Source of the DNA: Niastella caeni
GTDB taxonomy: Bacteria; Bacteroidota; Bacteroidia; Chitinophagales; Chitinophagaceae
Reading direction: 5' to 3'
NCBI RefSeq assembly: GCF_004834005.1
Contig: NZ_STFF01000001.1
Location: 1,115,347 to 1,179,346 of the forward strand
DNA length: 64,000 bases
The notes below the pieces were generated by a model. It searched no databases. It was not told the origin of the DNA and saw only the letters and a program-made list of their open reading frames with translations. Below are positions 25,441 to 34,570 of the stretch, piece after piece (the stretch's first letter is position 1; the number at the start of each line of letters is the position of its first letter). A program made the position numbers and the translations under genes.

Positions 25441-25467
25441 TTTGACATATTTGACTTACTTGACCTA
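25441..25467 (+). repeat. Three tandem 9-bp repeats just upstream of lpxD
   Basis: TTTGACATA, TTTGACTTA and CTTGACCTA lie head to tail, ending 11 bp before the lpxD ATG. They are in the 5' untranslated or promoter region and could be a repeated regulator site. Confidence 0.5.
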
Positions 25468-25478
25468 ACGACTATTCT

Positions 25479-26531
25479 ATGCAATTTACCGCAGCACAAA
25501 TAGCTATGATCATCAATGGCAAAGTGGAGGGAAATCCCGACGCTTTGGTAAGCTCTTTCGGAAAGATTGAAGAAGCCCAGGCCGGTCAGCTCTCTTTTTT
25601 GGCTAACCCCAAATACGAAGAATACCTGTACCGTACAAAAGCTTCCCTGGTTATTATCAATGATTCGCAGGAATTGAAGGAACCTGTGAACGCTACCCTT
25701 ATCAGGGTTGCCGATGCGTATTCCGCTTTCGCTACCCTGTTAAGCAAATACCAGGAAATGGCTACCCAAAAATTAACGGGTATACAGGAACCTTCCTACA
25801 TCAGCAAATCAGCCAAAGTAGGTCAACAGGTTTTTATCGGCGCTTTTTCTTACCTCGGCGAAAATGTAGTGTTGGGGAACAACGTGAAAATTTTTCCGAA
25901 TGTATTCCTCGGCGATAATGTAAAGATCAACGACAATACCATTATACATCCTGGCGTAAAAATTTACCACGACTGTGTTATTGGTAAAAATGTGACCATT
26001 CATGCCGGAACAGTTGTAGGCAGTGATGGATTTGGTTTTGCACCGCAGGCAGATGGCAGCTTTAAAAAAGTGCCGCAAATTGGTAACGTGGTAGTGGAAG
26101 ATTTTGTAGAAATTGGCGCCAATGCTACCATTGATCGCGCCACTATCGGTTCTACCATAATAAAATCGGGCGCCAAACTCGATAACCTTATACAGGTTGC
26201 CCACAATGTGGAAGTAGGTAACAATACTGTTATCGCGGCCCAGGCCGGCGTAAGCGGCAGTACCAAAATTGGTAATAATGTAATGATCGGCGGACAAGCG
26301 GGTATTGTGGGTCATATTCAAATTGCGGATGGCAGTAAGATCAATGCACAAAGCGGCGTAAGCAAATCTATAAAAACGCCGAATGCCGCCGTAACCGGTA
26401 GCCCTGCATTTGAATACACAAGCGCATTGCGCAGCCAGGCCGTTAGCCGTAAATTGCCCGACCTGGAAAAGAGAATAAAAGAACTGGAACAACTGGTAAA
26501 ACAGTTACTCACTGAAAAAATATCTGAGTAA
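25479..26531 (+). CDS. lpxD: UDP-3-O-acylglucosamine N-acyltransferase
   Basis: Third step of lipid A synthesis: adds the N-linked hydroxyacyl chain. The N-terminal uridine-binding domain (1-100) is followed by a long left-handed beta-helix of hexapeptides (about 105-310), with the catalytic-His region around VAHNVEVGNNTVIAAQ and GGQAGIVGH. The C-terminal helix (LEKRIKELEQLVKQ) is typical. Length is 350 aa. It is followed, after a terminator, by lpxC/fabZ and lpxA. Confidence 0.95.
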   Translation: MQFTAAQIAMIINGKVEGNPDALVSSFGKIEEAQAGQLSFLANPKYEEYLYRTKASLVIINDSQELKEPVNATLIRVADAYSAFATLLSKYQEMATQKLTGIQEPSYISKSAKVGQQVFIGAFSYLGENVVLGNNVKIFPNVFLGDNVKINDNTIIHPGVKIYHDCVIGKNVTIHAGTVVGSDGFGFAPQADGSFKKVPQIGNVVVEDFVEIGANATIDRATIGSTIIKSGAKLDNLIQVAHNVEVGNNTVIAAQAGVSGSTKIGNNVMIGGQAGIVGHIQIADGSKINAQSGVSKSIKTPNAAVTGSPAFEYTSALRSQAVSRKLPDLEKRIKELEQLVKQLLTEKISE

Positions 26532-26710
26532 GGATTACGGATCAAGAGTTACCAGATGCCGTTTACCAGTAACCAGGGTTTAAATCCGAAACTGCCGACT
26601 TCGGCTTGCAGGCAAAATTAGAGGTTTTGATTTTCGGGCCCGGTATCCGGTACGGTAACAGCGTTCTTAATTCACCGTAATTATTTCTTTATTGATATGA
26701 TGAATAAATT

Positions 26711-26750
26711 AATGGGTTGATGGTTTTACAGGCCATCAACCCATTTCGTT
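26711..26750 (+). terminator. Terminator between lpxD and lpxC/fabZ
   Basis: AATGGGTTGATGG (26711-26723) pairs perfectly over 13 bp with CCATCAACCCATT (26733-26745), followed by TCGTTT. About 180 bp after the lpxD stop. Confidence 0.75.
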
Positions 26751-26917
26751 TAATCACTCTTGTATAAGTTTAAACATTGAGCCATGATTGCGTGTTACTG
26801 CAACCGTACAACGGCTGGCAGCGGGTACTGGACCTGGTAGGTATCTGGAAAACTATAGATGATTGGAAGAAAAACAAGTACGTCATTTTCAGTACCCTTT
26901 CGTCTTAAATGAATCCC

Positions 26918-26925
26918 TATCTTTG
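26918..26925 (+). promoter_or_regulatory. -7 promoter element of lpxC/fabZ
   Basis: TATCTTTG, a full TAnnTTTG match, 24 bp before the ATG at 26949. Confidence 0.65.
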
Positions 26926-26948
26926 CGCATTCGTTTTAAAAAGCAAGA

Positions 26949-28352
26949 ATGAATAATAACTTTAATCCCGATAAACAACATACCCTGCAGTCGGCTGTAA
27001 GTATCTCTGGTACCGGTTTACATACAGGAATTAATGTGGATATGACCCTGAAACCAGCCAATCCCGGCTTTGGATTTCAGTTTCAACGCATTGACCTGCC
27101 CGGACAACCGGTGATCAAAGCGGATTGCGACCTGGTTACCGATACTTCGCGGGGAACTACCCTTCAGGAAGGCGATACCAAAGTTTGCACGGTTGAGCAC
27201 ATCCTGGCGGCGCTTGTTGGAATGGGAGTGGATAATTGCCTGATAGAGCTGAATGGACCTGAAATTCCCATCGCAGATGGAAGTTCTGCACCCTTTGTTG
27301 AGATCATTGAAGAGGCAGGCGTGTTGGAACAGGATGCGGCCAAAGCCTGGTACAGCATCGATACCAATATTACCCACTACGATGAAAAGAAAAGGGTTGA
27401 AATGACTGCCCTTCCCTCAACAGATTATAAAGTTACCACCCTCATAGATTTTAATAGTCCGGTATTGGGCACCCAGCATGCAGGTTTAAAAACCATGCGT
27501 GATTTTAAGGAAGAAATTGCCCCTTGTCGTACTTTCTGCTTTTTGCATGAACTGGAGATGTTGCTGGAACATAATCTTATCAAGGGTGGCGACATCAACA
27601 ACGCTATTGTGGTGGTTGACAAGCCCGTTACCAAAGAGGAAATGGACCGGCTGGCCAAAGTTTTTGGTCGCAAGAACATTGAAGTGAAGAATGAAGGGTA
27701 CCTCAACAACCTTGAATTACGTTTTCCGAATGAACCGGCCCGCCATAAAACCCTGGATGTGGTGGGCGACCTGGCGCTGATCGGGTATCCCATTAAGGCC
27801 CATATCATTGCCAACCGGCCCGGTCATAGCACCAATGTTGATTTTGCCCGCAAGATCAAGCAATACATTAAGAAGAACAAGCATGTAAAGGATGTACCGG
27901 TGTATGACCCTGCGTTACCCCCGGTATATACTTTGCAGCAGATTGAAAAAACGCTGCCGCATCGCTTTCCGTTCCTGTTGGTTGACAAGATCATTGAACT
28001 AACCGATAAACATATTGTGGGTATTAAAAATGTGACTTACAACGAACCGTTCTTTGCAGGTCACTTTCCCGGTAACCCCGTGATGCCCGGCGTATTACAG
28101 GTAGAAGCACTTGCCCAAACAGGGGGTATTCTTTGTATCAATGCCATGCCTCCCGGAGAGTACGATACCTACTTTTTGAAGATCGATAATTGTAAATTCA
28201 AGCAAAAAGTTGTTCCCGGAGATACTATGATCCTTAAAATGGAGTTAATGGCTCCAATACGGCGTGGTATTTGCGAAATGCGTGGAACGGTGTATGTAGG
28301 CAACAAGATTGCCACCGAAGCCGACCTTATGGCACAACTGGTAAAAAGGTAA
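26949..28352 (+). CDS. lpxC/fabZ: Bifunctional UDP-3-O-acyl-GlcNAc deacetylase / 3-hydroxyacyl-ACP dehydratase
   Basis: 467 aa in two domains. Residues 1-300 are LpxC (TLQSAVSISGTGLHTG, the zinc-ligand region TVEHILAALVGMGVDN, and HKTLDVVGDLALIG), the committed deacetylation step of lipid A synthesis. Residues about 320-467 are FabZ (LPHRFPFLLVDKI, AGHFPGNPVMPGVLQVEALAQ with the active-site His and Glu), which dehydrates hydroxyacyl-ACP. The fusion is usual in Bacteroidota and links lipid A and fatty acid synthesis. Confidence 0.96.
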   Translation: MNNNFNPDKQHTLQSAVSISGTGLHTGINVDMTLKPANPGFGFQFQRIDLPGQPVIKADCDLVTDTSRGTTLQEGDTKVCTVEHILAALVGMGVDNCLIELNGPEIPIADGSSAPFVEIIEEAGVLEQDAAKAWYSIDTNITHYDEKKRVEMTALPSTDYKVTTLIDFNSPVLGTQHAGLKTMRDFKEEIAPCRTFCFLHELEMLLEHNLIKGGDINNAIVVVDKPVTKEEMDRLAKVFGRKNIEVKNEGYLNNLELRFPNEPARHKTLDVVGDLALIGYPIKAHIIANRPGHSTNVDFARKIKQYIKKNKHVKDVPVYDPALPPVYTLQQIEKTLPHRFPFLLVDKIIELTDKHIVGIKNVTYNEPFFAGHFPGNPVMPGVLQVEALAQTGGILCINAMPPGEYDTYFLKIDNCKFKQKVVPGDTMILKMELMAPIRRGICEMRGTVYVGNKIATEADLMAQLVKR

Positions 28353-28580
28353 TTAATTGGTTATTATACCTGAAATGGGTAATTAGCCATAAAATATATT
28401 CAGGACATAGGGGTTTATTGAACGAGTTTTGTCTATTTTAGCAGATTAATTAACATCAAACGTCAATCCATCCATAAACAGAGTTTAGGTGACAATCACC
28501 AGCAAAATCCCACCGGGGATGGGATGTCTGTAACGCCTATGAATGAATATCCTGCTACAACCCTTAAGAATGTAAATAAA

Positions 28581-29387
28581 ATGATTCATCCGCATACTTA
28601 TATTCATCCCAATGCCAAGTTAGCCACCAATGTGAAAATTGACCCGTTTACGGTGATTCACCAGAACGTGGAAATTGGCGAGGGAACCTGGATAGGAAGC
28701 AATGTTACCATCATGGAAGGCGCCCGGATAGGCAAAAACTGCCGTATTTTCCCGGGAGCTGTAATTTCTGCCATTCCACAAGACCTGAAATTTGAAGGGG
28801 AAGACACCATTATAGAAATTGGTGATAATACCACCATTCGTGAGTTTGTGACCATTCACCGGGGAACCAAAGACAGGTGGAAAACCAAGATCGGTAAAAA
28901 TTGCATGATCATGGCTTACAGCCACGTTGCCCATGATTGTATCATCGGCAATAACGTGATCCTTAGCAATAACTCGCAGGTGGCTGGTCACGTTACGCTG
29001 GGCGACTGGGCAATTTTGGGTGGTATGTGCGCTGTGCACCAGTTTGTTATGGTAGGGCAGCATGCTTTTGTAAGCGGCGGGTCCTTAGTTGGTAAAGATA
29101 TTCCTCCTTATATTAAAGCCGGACGTCAGCCATTGAGCTATGCCGGTGTAAACTCGGTTGGTTTAAAAAGAAGAGGTTTTACCATCGATAAGATCAATCA
29201 TATTCTTGATATCTATCGCGTCATTTATAACAAAGGATTGAACACCAGCCAGGCGCTCGAACACCTGGAAGAAGAGTTCCCCGCTACCGACGAACGCGAT
29301 GAAATTGTAACCTTTATTCGCGAAAGCGGTCGCGGCATCATTAAACGCTATTCAAAAAATAGTGTGGATGAAGATATCGCTGATTAA
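28581..29387 (+). CDS. lpxA: Acyl-ACP--UDP-GlcNAc O-acyltransferase
   Basis: First step of lipid A synthesis. It has a left-handed beta-helix of hexapeptide repeats from the N-terminus (IHPHTYIHPNAKLATNVKID), the catalytic His region YSHVAHDCIIGNN, GHVTLGDWAILGGMCAVHQFV, and the helical C-terminus. I start at MIHPHTY (28581), since the family begins this way; in-frame ATGs at 28524 and 28539 would add an unrelated leader. The end overlaps the ABC ATPase gene by 20 bp. Confidence 0.94.
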   Translation: MIHPHTYIHPNAKLATNVKIDPFTVIHQNVEIGEGTWIGSNVTIMEGARIGKNCRIFPGAVISAIPQDLKFEGEDTIIEIGDNTTIREFVTIHRGTKDRWKTKIGKNCMIMAYSHVAHDCIIGNNVILSNNSQVAGHVTLGDWAILGGMCAVHQFVMVGQHAFVSGGSLVGKDIPPYIKAGRQPLSYAGVNSVGLKRRGFTIDKINHILDIYRVIYNKGLNTSQALEHLEEEFPATDERDEIVTFIRESGRGIIKRYSKNSVDEDIAD

Positions 29388-30009
29388 TGCCGGCAAACGT
29401 TTTAACCGGGATTGGATCTTTCGTAACATTCACCAGGAGTTTATTTCAGGTTTAGCCTATGCTATAACCGGTCCTAACGGGTCGGGTAAATCTACTTTGC
29501 TGCAAGTGATTGGCGGTGCCATGATGATGAGCGAAGGGGAAGCGAAGTATGAAGCCGGAAGCCGGAAGTCGGAAATACATATCGACCAGGCGTTCCGGTA
29601 TATCTCCATTGCAGCACCCTATCTTGAGCTTATAGAAGAAATGACCTTGCTGGAGTTTCTGCAATTTCACGGGCAATTCAAACCATTCCTTTCTTCCTTA
29701 AAAATACAGGATATTATTTCCGCCATTGGTTTAAAATCTGCGGCTAATAAACAGATCCGGTTCTATTCAAGTGGAATGAAACAGCGGGTTAAACTGGCGC
29801 AGGCTATTTTCAGCGATGTTCCCTGCGTACTGCTCGATGAGCCCTGCACCAACCTTGATGCGGCAGGTATTGAACTCTATCACCAACTGATACGCGATCA
29901 TTGTAATAACCGCCTCGTAATTGTAAGCTCAAATGATGAGCAGGAGTATAAGTTCTGTACTGAGGTAATAAGTATTCTGGATTATAAAAGACAAGCCTCT
30001 TCTAACTAG
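29368..30009 (+). CDS. ABC transporter ATP-binding protein
   Basis: About 213 aa. Walker A GPNGSGKST, signature YSSGMKQR (an atypical SSGM form of LSGGQ), Walker B VPCVLLDEPCTNLD, and an H-loop replaced by IVSSNDEQE, that is Ser-Ser-Asn where a His is expected. It overlaps lpxA by 20 bp, suggesting coupling; no permease is nearby. A short Glu/Gly/Ser/Arg/Lys stretch around residues 60-70, coded by GGAAGCCGGAAG-type repeats, is an expansion not typical of the fold. Confidence 0.87.
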   Translation: MKISLINAGKRFNRDWIFRNIHQEFISGLAYAITGPNGSGKSTLLQVIGGAMMMSEGEAKYEAGSRKSEIHIDQAFRYISIAAPYLELIEEMTLLEFLQFHGQFKPFLSSLKIQDIISAIGLKSAANKQIRFYSSGMKQRVKLAQAIFSDVPCVLLDEPCTNLDAAGIELYHQLIRDHCNNRLVIVSSNDEQEYKFCTEVISILDYKRQASSN

Positions 30010-30019
30010 GTACCTTCGT

Positions 30020-30130
30020 AGGCTGAACGCGTAACGCTGAAGGCTGAACGCTACCTAAAATTCGGCCTTCCGGGTAAAATCGAACTACCCGATATCCGGG
30101 TTGGGCGTTAAGCGTTAAGCATTTAGCGTT
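30020..30130. repeat. CTGAACG/CGTTAAG word array
   Basis: Words GGCTGAACGC, GTAACGCTGAAGGCTGAACGC on the left and GGGCGTTAAGCGTTAAGC on the right, between converging genes. It runs into the last codons of the gene to the right. It may serve as a two-way terminator. Confidence 0.7.
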
Positions 30131-31373
30131 TCTGCATATACACATGATTGCCTATTCCAAAATGCGCTTTGTCTTTCGGGTAGAAATAAAATGCCCGGCG
30201 CATCGTAGTGCCATTATTAAACCGTAACTCAATAGAGTATCCGTTCAAAGAATAGGCGCCGGCTTCGTCTTTTTTAGTATAAGCCGAAGTAGCGATACTG
30301 TAATCAGTATAGTTAGTGCCTACACCTACACCGGTTAAAGCAAAACGGCCCAGTGTATTAAACAAAATATTCTTGCTCGAAACCGTCATCACATTCCCGC
30401 CCATAGCGGTATTGCCCGCGCCTGAAATACTGGTAAATGCCCCTTCAATCTTTTCGTTGCCTGCTGCCGGCCGTGCCCAGAACCAGTTTTTCTCCCATCT
30501 TTCCGATTTATTTCTGGCAGGCCAGTTAACGGAGATGGCATTGCCGCTTATTTTCCAGGTGCCCCATTTTTTAGGCTCCCGTTGCTTTGAAAGCGCAACA
30601 TCAAATTCATAGGGACTAACAACCGGGTTACTGTACAAGCTGCCATCATTCAATAACAAATAAGGCATATACTCGCTAATAACGGCGCCCCCTACCCCAT
30701 AACTATATTCCAGGTTTATTACAACACCTTTTATTTCAGTTGCCTTTAATCCCTTCACTACTTTTGGTACATTCTCATTTGCAATGCGGGGCGCAGGCGA
30801 TTTTTCTGCAACAGCGGGTGGATTAACCGGCACGGGCGTATTGCTTTTTACCAAATCAACCAGGCCGGTGGTTTCAAAGGCGCCTTCCTGTTTAGCGAGT
30901 TTTCCAAAATGCATAGCGGCCGATTTCATGCAATTGGTATAGTAGGTAATATCGGGTGAGCTAAACAGTTTCGCCATCCTGTATTGCTGGTTGTTGGTGC
31001 GGTAAGCCATGTAAGCCACATACCATACTTTGCCACCTTTATCGTAGATCTTTCCTGAGTAAGAAGAAAGCGTGCTGTAACTGATATTCTTTTTGTCTTT
31101 GCTTTTTGGTAACGAAAACCCCGAGCCGCGCATATTCTTCTCAATAGAACCGGTAAACCACTCATCAAAGCTTCTTCCCTCACTCCTTTCGAGCGGCATT
31201 ACTTCATATGAGAACTCTTTATTTTCATCACTGAAAACTGCGGTCGGTTTAAAAATAAAGCGCCCTTTATTTTCTTCCATTTTCCAGCCCAACATAGGCT
31301 GAACAGGAGTTTGTGCAAAAACCGTGGGAATACCCAAACCCATGATCAGGACTAAAACCAGGATATTTTTCAT
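30123..31373 (-). CDS. Secreted hypothetical protein, paralogue 1
   Basis: 416 aa with a clear signal peptide (MKNILVLVLIMGLGIPTVFAQ). It is related along its length to the next gene, 31591-32850: both carry GWxMxExxGxxxxKP, YEVMPLxxxEGxSxxxWFxGxIxKxxxxSGFxLP, EPKxWGTWKxxxNxxxVxWxARNxxExWxKNWFWAxP, and end in KRDEAGxYxLNxYSIELRFNNGTxxRRxFYFYxxxKxHFGxGNxVYxxK. I know no named family. Likely exported to the periplasm or surface. The C-terminal third is strongest conserved and probably forms the functional domain. Confidence 0.8.
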   Translation of the reverse strand: MKNILVLVLIMGLGIPTVFAQTPVQPMLGWKMEENKGRFIFKPTAVFSDENKEFSYEVMPLERSEGRSFDEWFTGSIEKNMRGSGFSLPKSKDKKNISYSTLSSYSGKIYDKGGKVWYVAYMAYRTNNQQYRMAKLFSSPDITYYTNCMKSAAMHFGKLAKQEGAFETTGLVDLVKSNTPVPVNPPAVAEKSPAPRIANENVPKVVKGLKATEIKGVVINLEYSYGVGGAVISEYMPYLLLNDGSLYSNPVVSPYEFDVALSKQREPKKWGTWKISGNAISVNWPARNKSERWEKNWFWARPAAGNEKIEGAFTSISGAGNTAMGGNVMTVSSKNILFNTLGRFALTGVGVGTNYTDYSIATSAYTKKDEAGAYSLNGYSIELRFNNGTTMRRAFYFYPKDKAHFGIGNHVYMQKR

Positions 31374-31450
31374 AGTAGGCTATTTACAGGCATTGGTCAA
31401 TTTTCGGGCCACAGAAAAGAAAGGTGGATTATGAAGCCTAAAAATTTGTC

Positions 31451-31490
31451 ACATGTTTAAAACTTTTCCATAGAAAAGTTTTAAACATGT
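31451..31490. repeat. Perfect 18-bp palindrome with a 4-nt loop
   Basis: Positions 31451-31468 and 31473-31490 are exact reverse complements (ACATGTTTAAAACTTTTC and its complement), separated by CATA. It lies in the 5' region of the first paralogue gene and just downstream of the terminator of the second. No T-run follows directly, so an operator or cruciform is as likely as a terminator. Confidence 0.85.
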
Positions 31491-31500
31491 ATATGCGCCT

Positions 31501-31540
31501 GTAAATAAAGAGGGATTACCCGGCTGCAGGTAACCCCTCC
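31501..31540 (-). terminator. Terminator of the second paralogue gene
   Basis: On the minus strand GAGGGGTTACC and GGTAATCCCTC form a stem with one G-T pair around a GC-rich loop, followed by TTTATTTAC. Confidence 0.7.
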
Positions 31541-31590
31541 TTATAAGCTGTTGTTCAATCAGTTCCTTAAACTTCCGGCATATGTAACGG

Positions 31591-32850
31591 TTAATTGCTG
31601 GTTACTTCAGCAGCAGATTGAGATTGCTTGGGCACATAAACGGAATTGCCTACACCGAAATGCGTTTTACCCTGCAGGTAAAAGTAAAAGATGCGGCGAA
31701 TAACGGTGCCGTTATTAAAACGAAGCTCAATAGAATAATCATTGAGAACGTATGTACCGGCTTCATCTCTTTTGGCAAATTCAGAAGCGGGCAAGGTTGC
31801 GTTACCGTTACTATATGGGCTGGTAGTTAACGTAAACTGACCTGCGTTGTTAAATGCGAGAAACTTGGAGGCGCCCGCCTTGTCGAAGCTTTTCAAGGCA
31901 TCGTTCTCAATACCATTCACCGTCATGAAAGATCCTTCGATCTTCTCTTCCTTCTGAGAAGGAGTTGCCCAGAACCAGTTCTTAAACCATTTTTCCGTTT
32001 CGTTGCGGGCTGACCATTCAACCATAAAAGAGTTATTCTTCAACTTCCAGGTTCCCCATCTTTTAGGCTCTTTCAGTTTTGACGCGGCAACATCCAGGCT
32101 GTAAGGGCTTACAACCGGTTCGCTGTAAATACTGCCATCATTCAATACGAGGTAGGGCTTGTAAACCCGTACCATTTTGCCATCAGGTGTGGTGTTATAT
32201 TCAAGGTGGATTAGAATTCCATTAATTTCGTGTGAGTGCAATCCTTTTTCAGGAATATGCTCACTTTGAGTTGGGGCATGAGCTTTAGTTTCCTGTCTTG
32301 TATGCGTGGGCGTTGCTTTAACGGTAAGCTTACCAGCAGCGGCCGCAGAAGCATCCAGTTTTGCCAGTTGACCAAAATGGTCGGCAGCTGGGCGCATATA
32401 GGTTGCATAATGTTTCACATCGGGTGAACTCATTACACGGGCCATGCGGTTTTCGCTACCAGTTACCTGGTAACCAACATACGTAACGTACCAGGCTTTA
32501 CCCTTCTTGTCTGTTAATTCAGTAGAAAAGGAGATTATCGTTTGATTGGTGGTAATGCTTTTCTTGCCGGTACCTGCAGGTAAGGCAAAACCTGATTGCT
32601 GTATATCTTTATCGATCGCGCCACTAAACCAGTCTTCGATTGATTGCCCTTCACCTTTTGTAACGGGCATTATTTCGTATACAAACTCTTTGGGTTCAGT
32701 ACCGGTAGTTTTTCCCGGTTTAAGGATGTAACTGCCACTTTTCTCATCCATATCCCAACCTGAAATAGGCGGAACCGAATTTTGGGCAAAAGAAGTGATT
32801 TCATTAATCAGTAAGCAAAGTACTAGTAACAAATAGGGCCTTGTCTTCAT
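31591..32850 (-). CDS. Secreted hypothetical protein, paralogue 2
   Basis: 419 aa with signal peptide (hydrophobic 5-22, ending SFAQN). Tandem duplicate of the 30123-31373 gene: the same N-terminal and C-terminal blocks, but a different middle linker (VKATPTHTRQETKAHAPTQSE here, Pro-rich in the other). The upstream regions of the two genes are also similar (TGGCCC followed by an A-rich stretch), so the duplication seems to include the promoter region. Function unknown. Confidence 0.8.
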   Translation of the reverse strand: MKTRPYLLLVLCLLINEITSFAQNSVPPISGWDMDEKSGSYILKPGKTTGTEPKEFVYEIMPVTKGEGQSIEDWFSGAIDKDIQQSGFALPAGTGKKSITTNQTIISFSTELTDKKGKAWYVTYVGYQVTGSENRMARVMSSPDVKHYATYMRPAADHFGQLAKLDASAAAAGKLTVKATPTHTRQETKAHAPTQSEHIPEKGLHSHEINGILIHLEYNTTPDGKMVRVYKPYLVLNDGSIYSEPVVSPYSLDVAASKLKEPKRWGTWKLKNNSFMVEWSARNETEKWFKNWFWATPSQKEEKIEGSFMTVNGIENDALKSFDKAGASKFLAFNNAGQFTLTTSPYSNGNATLPASEFAKRDEAGTYVLNDYSIELRFNNGTVIRRIFYFYLQGKTHFGVGNSVYVPKQSQSAAEVTSN

Positions 32851-33141
32851 AACAGGTATTTGATTCCAATTAGCAACTTTTGGGCCATAGAAAACGTGAA
32901 AAACACTATTTTATTTCGAAAATCTACGTTTTCTTATCAAGAAAAAGGCCGGCAATTGTTAATTGGGAATGCGTAAAATAATTGGAAACTCGTTAAAGTC
33001 AAATGTCCAACGTATTATTAATGGAATTTAATATTCAATAACACGCTAAAATTACGTGAGTGCTGCTCATTATCGTTTATTCGACAATAAATATTGCAAC
33101 AGTGTAATGAAAAATATTTTTTTCCTTACATGCAACCTTCG

Positions 33142-34356
33142 TTAGCGCTGGCTTGCAATCAGCAGATTAAGATCGGTATATTTCAAGTCGAAACGTTGAC
33201 TTAGATGGAAATTGGTGAGCGCACCCTTGAAAAGATATATTCCACTACGCAGGTGAACTTTATGCCATACGAGGTTTTCAAAACCGCCTTCTTCCCCTGC
33301 TTCCAGCAACAATGGCATCAATACATTACTGATAGCCTGTGAAGCCGTGCGGGCAAAGCCGGAAGGAATATTTGGAACGCAATAATGGATTACGCCATAC
33401 TTCATGAATATCGGTTGTTCATGACTGGTAATCTCTGATGTTTCAAAACAACCGCCGCGGTCGATACTAACATCAATGATCACACTGCCAGGTCGCATAT
33501 TGCTTACCATTTCTTCGGTAACCACTACCGGCGTACGGCCGCTTTGAGAGCCCAGCGCGCCTACTGCCACTTCGCATGTCTTCAATTGTTTAGCCAAAAT
33601 GCGTGGTTCCATGACGGAGGTCCACATACGTTGGCCGATATTATTTTGTAACCGTTTCAGGCGGTATACACTGTTGTCGAATACTTTTACCGAGGCGCCC
33701 AATGCCAGGGCGGCACGGGCTGCAAATTCACCCACAATACCGGCCCCCAGAATAATTACTTTGGTTGGCGGAATACCTGAAATGCCGCCCAGCAATACAC
33801 CTTTACCATGATTGGCCGAGCTGAGGTATTGCGCTGCAATGAGCATTACCGCACTTCCAGCTATTTCACTCATGCTGCGCACAATGGGTAAACTATCGCT
33901 ATCGTCTTTGAGGTTTTCGAACGAGATGGCCGTAATGCGCTTTTCCATCATCTTCTGCAGGAACTCCGCCTTCATGGCCGATAAATGAATGGGCGAAATG
34001 ATCACCTGGTTAAATTGCAGATGAGGCAGGTCCTCTTCTACCACCGGGGCGCTTTTTACCAGTATGGGCGCTTTATATACGGCAGCCTTATCATATACTA
34101 TTTTGGCGCCGGCCTCGCTATAATCGCGATCGCGAAAATGTGCAGCTTCCCCTGCATTGTGCTCAATAACTACATTATGCCCGTTACTTACCAGTACACC
34201 CACCGCTTCGGGCGTCAGCGCTATGCGGTTTTCCTGGAACGCAGTTTCTTTTGGGATGCCAATATGCAACTGTGCCCCTTTGGGTTTTATATCCAGAGTT
34301 TCCTGAAGTGTTTCGTAACTAAAAGAAGTGCTGATGATCGGCTTTTGCTGGGACAT
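33142..34356 (-). CDS. ald: Alanine dehydrogenase
   Basis: 404 aa. N-terminal domain with the substrate signature IGIPKETAFQENRIALTP and a Rossmann NAD domain with VIILGAGIVGEFAARAALALGA. SVIIDVSIDRGGCFETSEIT and HYCVPNIPSGFARTAS follow, as in the Ald/PntA family. It interconverts alanine and pyruvate with NAD. The N-terminus is about 25 residues longer than in classical Ald. It lies downstream of tsaE on the same strand, across the word array at 34440-34570. Confidence 0.9.
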   Translation of the reverse strand: MSQQKPIISTSFSYETLQETLDIKPKGAQLHIGIPKETAFQENRIALTPEAVGVLVSNGHNVVIEHNAGEAAHFRDRDYSEAGAKIVYDKAAVYKAPILVKSAPVVEEDLPHLQFNQVIISPIHLSAMKAEFLQKMMEKRITAISFENLKDDSDSLPIVRSMSEIAGSAVMLIAAQYLSSANHGKGVLLGGISGIPPTKVIILGAGIVGEFAARAALALGASVKVFDNSVYRLKRLQNNIGQRMWTSVMEPRILAKQLKTCEVAVGALGSQSGRTPVVVTEEMVSNMRPGSVIIDVSIDRGGCFETSEITSHEQPIFMKYGVIHYCVPNIPSGFARTASQAISNVLMPLLLEAGEEGGFENLVWHKVHLRSGIYLFKGALTNFHLSQRFDLKYTDLNLLIASQR

Positions 34357-34400
34357 GTAGCAGTAAATGATTTTACCCCCATTATCGGGGCCACAAGTTA

Positions 34401-34408
34401 CAAATTTA
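34401..34408 (-). promoter_or_regulatory. -7 promoter element of ald
   Basis: TAAATTTG on the minus strand, a full TAnnTTTG match, 44 bp before the ald ATG at 34356. It shows ald has its own promoter downstream of tsaE. Confidence 0.6.
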
Positions 34409-34439
34409 ATCGGAAGTCGGAGGGGATTTCATAGGTAAG

Positions 34440-34570
34440 AGCAGACGTAGGTGTTCAGAAGCCTGATGTCAACAACCGAAGTAAGAAGAAGAATGTAAGA
34501 AGAACCCTAAATTATAGCCTCACACCAAATTTTTACCTCAATCTTCGTACTTCTTACCTCCTACTTCAGA
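34440..34570. repeat. AAGTAAG/CTTACTTC word array
   Basis: Left words GAAGTAAGAAGAAGAATGTAAGAAG (34478-34502, read as separate AAGTAAG units) and right words CTTCGTACTTCTTACCTCCTACTTC (34543-34567) are complementary. The right arm reaches the tsaE stop codon. Confidence 0.7.

Larger units (their letters stand above)
26532..26948. other. Intergenic region between lpxD and lpxC/fabZ
   Basis: Holds a TTACCAG-type word array (about 26545-26575), a strong hairpin terminator (26711-26750) and the lpxC promoter. A frame at 26801-26908 is open but I do not trust it as a gene. Confidence 0.6.

Noticed and set aside
26801..26908. Short open frame in the lpxD-lpxC gap, reading PYNGWQRVLDLVGIWK
   Set aside because: No ATG, no promoter, no recognisable family. 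It may be a gene remnant, but the evidence is too thin for a feature.
29530..29580. Insertion element in the ABC ATPase gene (GGAAGCCGGAAG repeats)
   Set aside because: Only a short in-frame expansion in a surface loop; the ATPase motifs continue normally on both sides.
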